A stretch of DNA of 64,000 nt from DASSJM01 sp036280655 (lineage in GTDB: Bacteria; Actinomycetota; UBA4738; HRBIN12), in NCBI GenBank assembly GCA_036280655.1, contig DASUQI010000007.1, forward strand, positions 29,117 through 93,116, read 5' to 3'. Below, in pieces: positions 15,657 through 22,288 of the stretch (position 1 is the stretch's first letter; every line of letters starts with the position of its first letter). Made by a program: the position numbers and the translations under genes. The notes below the pieces were generated by a model. That model worked only from the letters and a program-made list of their open reading frames with translations. It ran no database searches and was not told the origin of the DNA.

Positions 15657-16382
15657 ATGCCCGACACCCTGCTCTCCGACGAGGACCTCGCCGCGCTGAA
15701 CGAGCGGTTCGAGTCCGTCCACCCGCGCGAGATCGTGGCGTGGGCGCTCGACGGGTCCGGCCTCGAGCCGATCGCGCTCGCCTCGGCGTTCCAGGCCGAA
15801 GGCACGTGCGTGATGCACATGGCCACGAGGATCCGGCCGGACGTCCCGATCCTGTTCCTGGAGACCGGCTTCCACTTCGATGAGACGCTTGAGTTCAAGC
15901 GAGGGCTCACGGAGCGCCTCGGCCTGAATCTCGTGGAGCTCACAGGCAAGTACACCGTCGGGTCGCAGGCGGCCGCATTCGGGCCGCGGCTGTACGAGCG
16001 CGACCCGAACCGCTGCTGCCAGATCAACAAGGTCGAGCCGATGCTCGACGCGCTCCGCGGCCTCGACGCGTGGATCACGGCGTTCCGGCGCGACTCCTCG
16101 CCCACGCGGGCGAACGCGCCCATCGTCGACCGCTACGAGCTCGAGCCGGGGAACTGGATCGTCAAGGTGAACCCGGTCGCGACGTGGACGCGGCGCGATA
16201 CGTGGGCGTACCTGAAGGAGCACGACCTCCCGCACAACCCGCTGTACGATCTCGGCTACGCTTCGATCGGGTGCGCACCGTGCACGCGGCTGCAGTTCCC
16301 CGGCGAGCCCGAACGCGCCGGCCGGTGGGCCGGGCTGTCGAAGTGGGAGTGCGGGATCCAGGAGCGCGCGGAGCGCTCCTGA
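15657..16382 (+). CDS. cysH: Adenylylsulfate (APS) reductase, [4Fe-4S] type
   Basis: This 241-residue protein has the PP-loop fold with FLETGFHFDET, and the cluster-binding cysteines Cys120-Cys121 (NRCCQINK) and Cys206/Cys209 (GCAPCT), plus the catalytic Cys232 in WECGIQ near the C-terminus. The CC...CxxC pattern marks the iron-sulfur APS reductase rather than the cluster-free PAPS reductase of enteric bacteria, which fits the presence of sat without cysC. It reduces APS to sulfite with thioredoxin. I chose ATG 15657; an in-frame earlier start at 15606 would add 17 residues and place the promoter inside the gene. Confidence 0.93.
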   Translation: MPDTLLSDEDLAALNERFESVHPREIVAWALDGSGLEPIALASAFQAEGTCVMHMATRIRPDVPILFLETGFHFDETLEFKRGLTERLGLNLVELTGKYTVGSQAAAFGPRLYERDPNRCCQINKVEPMLDALRGLDAWITAFRRDSSPTRANAPIVDRYELEPGNWIVKVNPVATWTRRDTWAYLKEHDLPHNPLYDLGYASIGCAPCTRLQFPGEPERAGRWAGLSKWECGIQERAERS

Positions 16383-16386
16383 GCTT

Positions 16387-17301
16387 CTAGGCCACGACCC
16401 AGAGGGCCTCGGGCGCCAGGTCGATCTCGAGGCGGCGCTGGTCGCCGAGCGAGTCGCCGTCCACCTGGACCGGGAACGGCGTCTCCGAGGTAACGACGAC
16501 GTGGCTCGCGTCGTGGACGTAGTCGATGTCCCGACCGTGCACGTGCCGCGCCGACCCGAACACCTGCCACGCGATCCTCGGCACTGCGCGGCGGGCGAGC
16601 TTGCGCACCGACAGGACGTCCAGGCCCGCGTCGAGGGAGGCCTCGGGGGTCATCCGGATCGGGCGGTCCTTGTAGTACGTGTACGGGTCGGTCCGCCCGA
16701 CCATGACCGAGAGCGACGGCATCGGGTCGCCGTCGTCGATCCGCACCTCGAGGTCGGCGGAGCGGCCCGCGTACCCCACCATCAGCTCCCACGCCACCGC
16801 GCGGAACGCCGCGCGGTCGAACTTGGCCTTCGTCCGCGGGAACTTCTCGTCGAGCCGCCGCATCGCCGCCGCATCCACGCCGGCGCCGCAGTTCACCGCG
16901 AAGTAGCGACCGTCGGCGACGCCGAGCGAGAGCTTGAACGCCTCGTCGTCGAGGGCCTTGGAGATCAGGACGCCGGTCGCCTCGACCGGGTCGAGCGGGA
17001 GACGGAGGGCGCGCACGAGGATGTTCGTCGCGCCGCCCGGCAGGACGCCGAGGGCGGTCTCGGTCCCGGCGAGGGCGTTTACCGCCTCGTTGATCGTGCC
17101 GTCGCCCGAGAACACCACCACGAGGTCCGTCCCGTTGTCCGCCGCCTGTGCCGCGAGCTCCGAGGCGTGCCCGCGCTCCTTCGTCTCGGCCACCTCGAGG
17201 TGGAAGTCGGCCGAGAGGGCCTTCTCGATCACCGCGAGCACGGGCTTGGACACCGTGCGGGCGACCGGGTTGACCACGAGGAGAAGTCGCTGGAAGCGCA
17301 T
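16387..17301 (-). CDS. Diacylglycerol kinase-family lipid kinase (YegS/DgkB-like)
   Basis: This 304-residue protein has the DAGK catalytic fold: VVNPVARTVSK at the N-terminus, the nucleotide loop FSGDGTINEAVNAL, and LPGGATNILVRAL, followed by the C-terminal beta-sandwich ending in VQVDGDSLGDQRRLEID. It would phosphorylate a lipid such as diacylglycerol, sphingosine-like or undecaprenol substrates; specificity cannot be told. It ends 4 nt from the convergent cysH stop. The ATG at 17301 is not overlapped by any neighbour. Confidence 0.9.
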   Translation of the reverse strand: MRFQRLLLVVNPVARTVSKPVLAVIEKALSADFHLEVAETKERGHASELAAQAADNGTDLVVVFSGDGTINEAVNALAGTETALGVLPGGATNILVRALRLPLDPVEATGVLISKALDDEAFKLSLGVADGRYFAVNCGAGVDAAAMRRLDEKFPRTKAKFDRAAFRAVAWELMVGYAGRSADLEVRIDDGDPMPSLSVMVGRTDPYTYYKDRPIRMTPEASLDAGLDVLSVRKLARRAVPRIAWQVFGSARHVHGRDIDYVHDASHVVVTSETPFPVQVDGDSLGDQRRLEIDLAPEALWVVA

Positions 17302-17360
17302 GGACAGGGAGGAGTATCTCAGGGAGCGCTTGGCTCGCGAAAGTCCCCCGGCCGCCTACC

Positions 17361-17603
17361 TCAACCGCCGGACACCGGGGGCAGGAGCGCGACCTCCTCC
17401 CCGCCGGTGAGCGGCCGCGACGGCTCGACGCGCTCGGCGTTCACGACCGCCGAGCCGGCCCTCGCGATCGCCTCGAAGCGCTCCCCGTAGCGGGCCGCGA
17501 GCGCGTCGATCACCTCGCCGACGGTGTCGCCCTCGGCCTCGGCGTTCTGGGCGCCGGCGATCTCGCGGAGCGCGGCGAACAGACGGACCCGGACGAGCGC
17601 CAT
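17361..17603 (-). CDS. MoaD/ThiS family sulfur-carrier protein
   Basis: An 80-residue ubiquitin-like protein: VRVRLFAALREIAG at the start, AALAARYGERFEAI in the middle, LTGGEEVALLPPVSGG at the end with the di-glycine tail that is activated as a thiocarboxylate. It may serve molybdopterin synthase or another sulfur-transfer route; no moa genes are nearby. The ATG lies 6 nt behind TAGCCT (17615-17610), a leaderless arrangement divergent from that of glnR. Confidence 0.88.
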   Translation of the reverse strand: MALVRVRLFAALREIAGAQNAEAEGDTVGEVIDALAARYGERFEAIARAGSAVVNAERVEPSRPLTGGEEVALLPPVSGG

Positions 17604-17609
17604 GAGCTC

Positions 17610-17615
17610 AGGCTA
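17610..17615 (-). promoter_or_regulatory. -10 hexamer of the MoaD-like gene
   Basis: TAGCCT on the minus strand, 6 nt before the ATG at 17603. Confidence 0.5.
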
Positions 17616-17636
17616 TCGCCGGTCGCGGAGGGCCTG

Positions 17637-17642
17637 TACCCT
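17637..17642 (+). promoter_or_regulatory. -10 hexamer of glnR
   Basis: TACCCT, 6 nt before the GTG at 17649. Together with the hexamer at 17610-17615 it forms a compact divergent promoter pair. Confidence 0.5.
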
Positions 17643-17648
17643 CGGCCC

Positions 17649-18305
17649 GTGGACCGGATCGTGATGCTCACCGATCGCTCGCCGAATGAGGTGCTGCCCG
17701 CGGGCGCACTCGTGCTCGAGGTCAAGGCCGAGCCGCTCTCGGTCGCGTCGCTCGACGACGCGCTCGCGCTCGAACCCCAGCTGCTCGTCGTCGATGCCGC
17801 GGAGAACGCCGGACAGGCTCACGCCGTGCTCCGAGCCCTTCGGTCTCGGCTGGCGCGCCCGCCGGCGATCGCGGTGGTCGAACGCAACGAGCTCGACCGC
17901 TTCCGGTGGGAGGAGGTCGTCGACGAGGTGCTGTACCCGGGCGCCCCCGAGGCGGAGATCCGGCTGCGCCTCGCTATCGTGCGACGGCGGCACGGGGCCG
18001 CGGGGGACTCGCGGATCACGCTCGGCCCGCTGACGCTCGACGTCGACACGTACCGGGTGAGTGTGCAGGGGCGAGCGCTCGACCTCACGTTCAAGGAGTT
18101 CGAGCTGCTCCGGTTCCTCGCCGAGCGCCCCGGGCGTGTGTTCACGCGGCCCGCGCTGATGCGCGAGGTGTGGGGCTACGACTTCTACGGAGGGACCCGG
18201 ACCGTCGACGTGCACGTGCGACGCCTCCGGGCGAAGCTCGGACCTGCGTACGAGGGCCTGATCGAGACCGTGCGCGGCGTCGGCTACCGAACCGCGGACA
18301 TCTGA
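17649..18305 (+). CDS. glnR: GlnR-type nitrogen regulator (OmpR/PhoB-like, atypical receiver)
   Basis: This 218-residue protein has a diverged receiver domain (residues 1-115) lacking the acidic phosphorylation pocket of ordinary response regulators, and a C-terminal winged helix almost identical to actinobacterial GlnR: LDLTFKEFELLRFLAERPGR, REVWGYDFYGGTRTVDVHVR and GLIETVRGVGYRT. GlnR is the global activator/repressor of nitrogen genes including glnA. Its location just before glnA and the GlnR-like half sites upstream of glnA and glnA2 agree with this. A PhoP/MtrA-type regulator is the main alternative; the atypical receiver argues for GlnR. The start is GTG behind a -10 hexamer. Confidence 0.85.
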   Translation: MDRIVMLTDRSPNEVLPAGALVLEVKAEPLSVASLDDALALEPQLLVVDAAENAGQAHAVLRALRSRLARPPAIAVVERNELDRFRWEEVVDEVLYPGAPEAEIRLRLAIVRRRHGAAGDSRITLGPLTLDVDTYRVSVQGRALDLTFKEFELLRFLAERPGRVFTRPALMREVWGYDFYGGTRTVDVHVRRLRAKLGPAYEGLIETVRGVGYRTADI

Positions 18306-18496
18306 GCTTCGTCACACGACCCAGGCGCAGCCGTTCCAGAACGCGGCCACACGCCGTCTGAGCCACCCAACCCTGGCTTCCGGGGTCGGGGTGATCTCCA
18401 TGGTTCTCCTCGGGAGGAGTCAAGGGTTCCTGTACCCGGTCCGGAGAGTGCGCACGCGTGTCCGAGCACGGAACCGTGGGTATCGTTGATGACGAG

Positions 18497-18838
18497 ATGC
18501 CCAATCGAGAGGTCCGTCGCCTGTGGTACGCGTTCGAGGACGCCGTGAACCGCGGCGCCGACGAGACGCTCGCGTTCCTCGCCTCTCCCGCCGGTATCAA
18601 GTTCCGGGCGATCGTTGCGGGCGGGCTCGTGCTCGCGACCCCGATGATCATGAAGCACCCGTTCTTCCGGACACCCGTGGGCCGCGTGATCCAGATCGGG
18701 GGCGCCGCGGCGCTCCTCGCCAAGGCGGCCGACGCGCTCCGCGACTGGGAGCCCGTCGCGCCCTCCGCTCGGGGTTCGACCGGCGTCACAGGGGATCCCG
18801 CCGCTGCGTCCGGCCCGCCCTCGGCTCGGCGCTCGTAA
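18497..18838 (+). CDS. Conserved hypothetical protein with one membrane-like segment
   Basis: From the ATG at 18497 the 113-residue product starts MPNREVRRLWYAFEDAVNRG, then FLASPAGIKFRAIVAGGLVLATPMIM, a hydrophobic stretch that could cross or lie on the membrane, then HPFFRTPVGRVIQIGGAAALLAKAA and a Pro/Ala/Ser tail. No family is recognised. A GTG at 18458 would add 13 residues; TATCGT just upstream of 18497 favours the shorter form. It lies between glnR and glnA, and its TAA stop lies inside the first GlnR half site of glnA. A role in nitrogen control is not shown. Confidence 0.6.
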   Translation: MPNREVRRLWYAFEDAVNRGADETLAFLASPAGIKFRAIVAGGLVLATPMIMKHPFFRTPVGRVIQIGGAAALLAKAADALRDWEPVAPSARGSTGVTGDPAAASGPPSARRS

Positions 18839-18861
18839 CGAGGAGTTAACGGGCCGGAAAC
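18835..18861. promoter_or_regulatory. GlnR-type binding site array before glnA
   Basis: Three 5-mers with exact 6-nt gaps: GTAAC (18835-18839), TTAAC (18846-18850) and GAAAC (18857-18861). The published GlnR consensus is alternating GTNAC and GAAAC half sites 6 nt apart. The array lies 60 nt before the glnA ATG. The fourth expected half site is not recognisable. Confidence 0.65.
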
Positions 18862-18921
18862 GAACCCGAGGGTCCTCCCGCCTACCCTGATGCGAGCACG
18901 GAGCGAAAGGGGGAAGCGGGT

Positions 18922-20352
18922 ATGACCACGCCGAAGGAGGTCCTGGCGCTCGCCAGGGATTCCGGCGCCGAGATCGTGGACCTGCGGTTCTCGGACCTGC
19001 CCGGACTGATGCAGCACTTCTCGATCCCGGCCGGCGAGCTCTCCGAGGAGAGCTTCGAGGACGGGCTCGGCTTCGACGGTTCCTCGATCCGCGGGTTCCA
19101 GGAGATCCAGGAGTCGGACATGCTCCTCGTGCCCGACCCGGAGACGGCCTACCTGGACCCGTTCACGCGGCATACGACGCTGAACCTGCACTGCTTCGTG
19201 AAGGACCCGGTGACGGGCGAGATGTACTCGCGCGACCCGCGCCAGGTCGCCCGCAAGGCCGAGCTCTACCTGCAGCAGACCGGCATCGCCGACACGTCGT
19301 TCTGGGGCCCCGAGTGCGAGTTCTACATCTTCGACTCGGTCCGCTTCGACCAGAACCAGCACGAGGGCTACTACCACCTCGACGCGATCGAGGGCGTATG
19401 GAACTCCGGCCGCGAGCGCGAGATCGGCGGCGAGCCGAACCTCGGCTACAAGCCCCGGTACAAGGAGGGCTACTTCCCCCTGCCTCCCATGGACCACTAC
19501 CAGGACCTGCGTTCGGAGATGCTCCTCAAGCTCGAGCAGGTCGGGCTGTCGATCGAGGTACACCACCACGAGGTCGGGACCGCCGGCCAGGCCGAGATCG
19601 ACATGCGGTACTCGACGCTGCTCGCGACCGCCGACAACGTCATGAAGTACAAGTACGTCGTCAAGAACACGGCGCGCCAGGCGGGCAAGACGGTCACGTT
19701 CATGCCGAAGCCGCTGTTCCAGGACAACGGCTCGGGCATGCACACGCACCAGAGCCTGTGGAAGGACGACGAGAACCTGTTCTGGGACGAGGTCGGCTAC
19801 GCGGGGATCTCGGACACCGCGCGTTGGTACATCGGAGGGCTGATCGCACATGCGCCGTCGCTGTTGGCCTTCACCAACCCCACCACGAACTCGTACCGCC
19901 GGCTGGTCCCGGGCTACGAGGCGCCCATCAACCTCGTGTACTCGCAGCGGAACCGCAGCGCGTGCGTGCGGATCCCGCAGTACTTCAAGAACCCCGGCGC
20001 GAAGCGGCTCGAGTTCCGCACACCGGACCCGTCGTGCAACCCGTACCTGGCCTTCGCGGCGATGCTCATGGCCGGGCTCGACGGCGTGAAGAGCAAGATC
20101 GAGCCGCCCGAGCCGATCGACAAGGACCTGTACGACCTGCCCCTGGAGGAGAAGCTCTCGGTCAAGCAGGTCCCCGGCTCGCTCGAGGAGGTGCTCGACG
20201 CGCTCGAGGCCGACCACCAGTGGCTGCTCGAGGGCGGGGTGTTCACGCAGGACGTGATCGACACCTGGATCGAGTACAAGCGCCTCCACGAGCTCGACGC
20301 GGTCCGGCTGCGGCCGCACCCGTACGAGTTCAGCCTCTACTACGACCTCTGA
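18922..20352 (+). CDS. glnA: Glutamine synthetase type I-beta (adenylylated form)
   Basis: This 476-residue enzyme has the beta-grasp start with GLGFDGSSIRGFQ, the metal-binding GPECEFYIFD and HHHEVGTAGQAEID, the ATP-site FMPKPLFQDNGSGMH, and RLVPGYEAPINLVYS. Tyr404 in DLYDLPLEE is the site adenylylated by GlnE, which is encoded 2 kb away. It condenses glutamate and ammonia with ATP, forming the central nitrogen entry route. A GlnR-type array precedes it and a strong terminator follows. Sequence is complete, with no sign of degeneration. Confidence 0.97.
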   Translation: MTTPKEVLALARDSGAEIVDLRFSDLPGLMQHFSIPAGELSEESFEDGLGFDGSSIRGFQEIQESDMLLVPDPETAYLDPFTRHTTLNLHCFVKDPVTGEMYSRDPRQVARKAELYLQQTGIADTSFWGPECEFYIFDSVRFDQNQHEGYYHLDAIEGVWNSGREREIGGEPNLGYKPRYKEGYFPLPPMDHYQDLRSEMLLKLEQVGLSIEVHHHEVGTAGQAEIDMRYSTLLATADNVMKYKYVVKNTARQAGKTVTFMPKPLFQDNGSGMHTHQSLWKDDENLFWDEVGYAGISDTARWYIGGLIAHAPSLLAFTNPTTNSYRRLVPGYEAPINLVYSQRNRSACVRIPQYFKNPGAKRLEFRTPDPSCNPYLAFAAMLMAGLDGVKSKIEPPEPIDKDLYDLPLEEKLSVKQVPGSLEEVLDALEADHQWLLEGGVFTQDVIDTWIEYKRLHELDAVRLRPHPYEFSLYYDL

Positions 20353-20365
20353 GCACCCAGCGGTT

Positions 20366-20399
20366 CACGAAGGGCCCGCCGCGAGGCGGGCCCTTCGTG
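20366..20399 (+). terminator. Rho-independent terminator of glnA
   Basis: A perfect 15-bp stem (20366-20380 with 20385-20399) around the loop GCGA, beginning 14 nt after the glnA stop and followed by TTGT. The T-tract is weak, but the stem is very strong. Confidence 0.85.
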
Positions 20400-20409
20400 T
20401 TGTCCGGCG

Positions 20410-20415
20410 TAGCCT
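20410..20415 (+). promoter_or_regulatory. -10 hexamer of the AlkA-like gene
   Basis: TAGCCT, 6 nt before the ATG at 20422 and just behind the glnA terminator. Confidence 0.5.
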
Positions 20416-20421
20416 TCGGTC

Positions 20422-21318
20422 ATGTCGAGGAGGCTCGTCCGGGCACCGCATCCGATCGACGTGCGTGCGACGCTCGTGCCGCTGCAGCGTGGGGCGGGCG
20501 ACCCGACGATGCGCTCGGAGCGGGGGGTCGCCGTCCGCGCATCCCAGACGCCCGACGGTCCCGTCACGGCCCGGTTCGCCGACGTCCCGGACGGCGCCGA
20601 GGTCGAGGCCTGGGGCCCCGGCGCCGAGTGGCTGATCGAACACGCGCCGGCGTGGTGCGGCGCGCTCGACGACGACTCCGACTTCGATCCGCCGTCGGGC
20701 CCCGTCCGCGAGCTCTGGCGTCGCAGGCGCGGCCTGCGGATCCCCCGGACGGAGCTCGTCACGGAGCGGCTGATCCCCGTGGTGTTCGAGCAGAAGGTCA
20801 CCGGCTGGGAGGCACGCCGCGCCTACGTCCGTCTGGTCCGCGCGCTCGGCGAGCCGGCGCCGGGGCCGTTGGGATTGACGTTGCCGCCGGATCCTGCCCG
20901 CGTCGCCGAACTTCCGTACCACGACTTGCACCCGTTCGGCGTCGAGCGCCGCCGTGCCGAGGTCGTCCGCTCGATCTGCGCCCGCGCGGAGTGGTTCGAC
21001 GCGGCCGCCGCGCTGCCGCTCGCCGACGCGTCTGCCCTTCTCGCGTCGTTCCCGGGGCTCGGGCCGTGGAGCGTCGCCGAGGTCGCGCGCACCTCGTTCG
21101 GCGACGCCGACGCGGTCTCGGTCGGCGACTACCACATCAAGCATCAGGTGGCCTGGATCCTCGCCCGCGAGCCGCGGGGGACCGACGAGCGGATGCTCGA
21201 GTTGCTCGAACCGTTCCGACCGCACCGCGGCCGGGTGCAGCGGCTGATCGAATCGAGCGGGATCACCGAGCCGGCGTTCGGACCGCGGGCGGAGCGGCGA
21301 GCGATCGACCGGATCTAG
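20422..21318 (+). CDS. DNA-3-methyladenine glycosylase II-like (HhH-GPD superfamily)
   Basis: This 298-residue protein has an AlkA-like layout: an N-terminal domain, then ERLIPVVFEQKVTGWEARRAY, and the helix-hairpin-helix FPGLGPWSVAEVARTSFGDADAVSVGDYHIKH, in which the Asp of VGDYHIK matches the catalytic aspartate of AlkA. It would excise alkylated bases such as 3-methyladenine from DNA. It lacks the Ada or cluster-binding domains found in some relatives. The stop is 9 nt from the convergent gene at 21328. Confidence 0.82.
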   Translation: MSRRLVRAPHPIDVRATLVPLQRGAGDPTMRSERGVAVRASQTPDGPVTARFADVPDGAEVEAWGPGAEWLIEHAPAWCGALDDDSDFDPPSGPVRELWRRRRGLRIPRTELVTERLIPVVFEQKVTGWEARRAYVRLVRALGEPAPGPLGLTLPPDPARVAELPYHDLHPFGVERRRAEVVRSICARAEWFDAAAALPLADASALLASFPGLGPWSVAEVARTSFGDADAVSVGDYHIKHQVAWILAREPRGTDERMLELLEPFRPHRGRVQRLIESSGITEPAFGPRAERRAIDRI

Positions 21319-21327
21319 CCGTGCGGG

Positions 21328-21804
21328 TCACATCACGGGGTCGCCGCAGTCCGCGAACCACCGGAGGTCACCCTCCACGATCCCGAGGTGGATCACGCGA
21401 TCGATCTCGCCCTCCTCGCTCACCGCGGTGACGTCGACGTTCACGACGTCCTGGACCAACGTGGCCATGCCGTCGGCGACCCACGTGAACTCGGCCGGCT
21501 CGGCGGCCGAGCGGTACACGAACTGTGAGTCGGGGACGACGAAGTCGCGGAGGTAGACGCGACAGGCCCGCTCGCCGTAGAACTCCACGACGGCGGGATG
21601 CAGTCGGTCGAACAGGAAGCGCTCGTCCCCGGACCGGATCGCCGCGCTGAACACCGGCAGGAACCCCTCGGGCGTCTCGGCGGCCGCCGCGGTCGCCCCG
21701 GTCGCGCCCGCGGCCGGCTCGTCGTCGTCCGAGCCCAGCCAGACCGCCGCCGCGACGACCACGCCGAGCACCGCGATGCCGATCGCCAGGAGCCTCGGCC
21801 TCAT
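21328..21804 (-). CDS. Membrane-anchored or secreted hypothetical protein
   Basis: The 158-residue protein begins with an uncleaved-looking signal anchor (residues 5-23, IGIAVLGVVVAAAVWLG), a low-complexity linker (DDDEPAAGATGATAAAA) and a soluble domain with AIRSGDERFLFDRLHPAVVEFYGE and a pair of late cysteines, C81 region and FADCGDPVM. The short alpha/beta pattern resembles NTF2-like or DUF4878-type exported domains, but I cannot assign it. The gene is convergent with the AlkA-like gene and upstream of a RidA-family gene on the same strand. Confidence 0.6.
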   Translation of the reverse strand: MRPRLLAIGIAVLGVVVAAAVWLGSDDDEPAAGATGATAAAAETPEGFLPVFSAAIRSGDERFLFDRLHPAVVEFYGERACRVYLRDFVVPDSQFVYRSAAEPAEFTWVADGMATLVQDVVNVDVTAVSEEGEIDRVIHLGIVEGDLRWFADCGDPVM

Positions 21805-21830
21805 GCCGCTTCCCCGGACCCACGCATCGG

Positions 21831-22250
21831 CTACGGCTCGGGCAGGGTGGCGTCGGCCTCCATCTCCACGACCCAGCGAGGGTCGAGGAACCCGGACACC
21901 ACCACCATCGTGCTCGCGGGCCGAACGTCGGCGAACACCTCGCCGTGCGCCCGCCCGACGTCCTTCCAGTCATCAGCGCTCGTGAGGTACGTGCGCGTCC
22001 GAACGACGTCCCCCGGTCCGGCCCCGGCCTCCGCGAGCGCGGCGACGATGATCTCGAGCACGCGCTTCGCCTGCCCGTACGCGTCGCCCGGCGGATCCAC
22101 GCCGTCGGGCATGACGGGCGCCGTGCCGGACACGGAGACGTGGCGGCCGTCCACGACCGCTCGTGAGAACCCGATCACCGGCTCGAACGGCGAACCCGAC
22201 GCGATCAGTCGACGGTCCAATCCCTCTCCCTGAGTTGCGGGGGCGCGCAT
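21831..22250 (-). CDS. RidA/YjgF/UK114 family protein
   Basis: This 139-residue protein has the RidA fold with VSVSGTAPVMPDG, QAKRVLEIIVAALAEAG and VVRTRTYLT, where the Arg binds the carboxylate of imine substrates, and MVVVSGFLDPRWVVEMEA at the end. RidA proteins deaminate reactive enamines/imines formed by PLP enzymes. The ATG at 22250 gives the usual family length. It is 38 nt downstream of glnE and may be co-transcribed with it. Confidence 0.85.
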   Translation of the reverse strand: MRAPATQGEGLDRRLIASGSPFEPVIGFSRAVVDGRHVSVSGTAPVMPDGVDPPGDAYGQAKRVLEIIVAALAEAGAGPGDVVRTRTYLTSADDWKDVGRAHGEVFADVRPASTMVVVSGFLDPRWVVEMEADATLPEP

Positions 22251-22288
22251 CGTGTCACGGAGGCGACGCGTACCGCAACGGACCGGCG

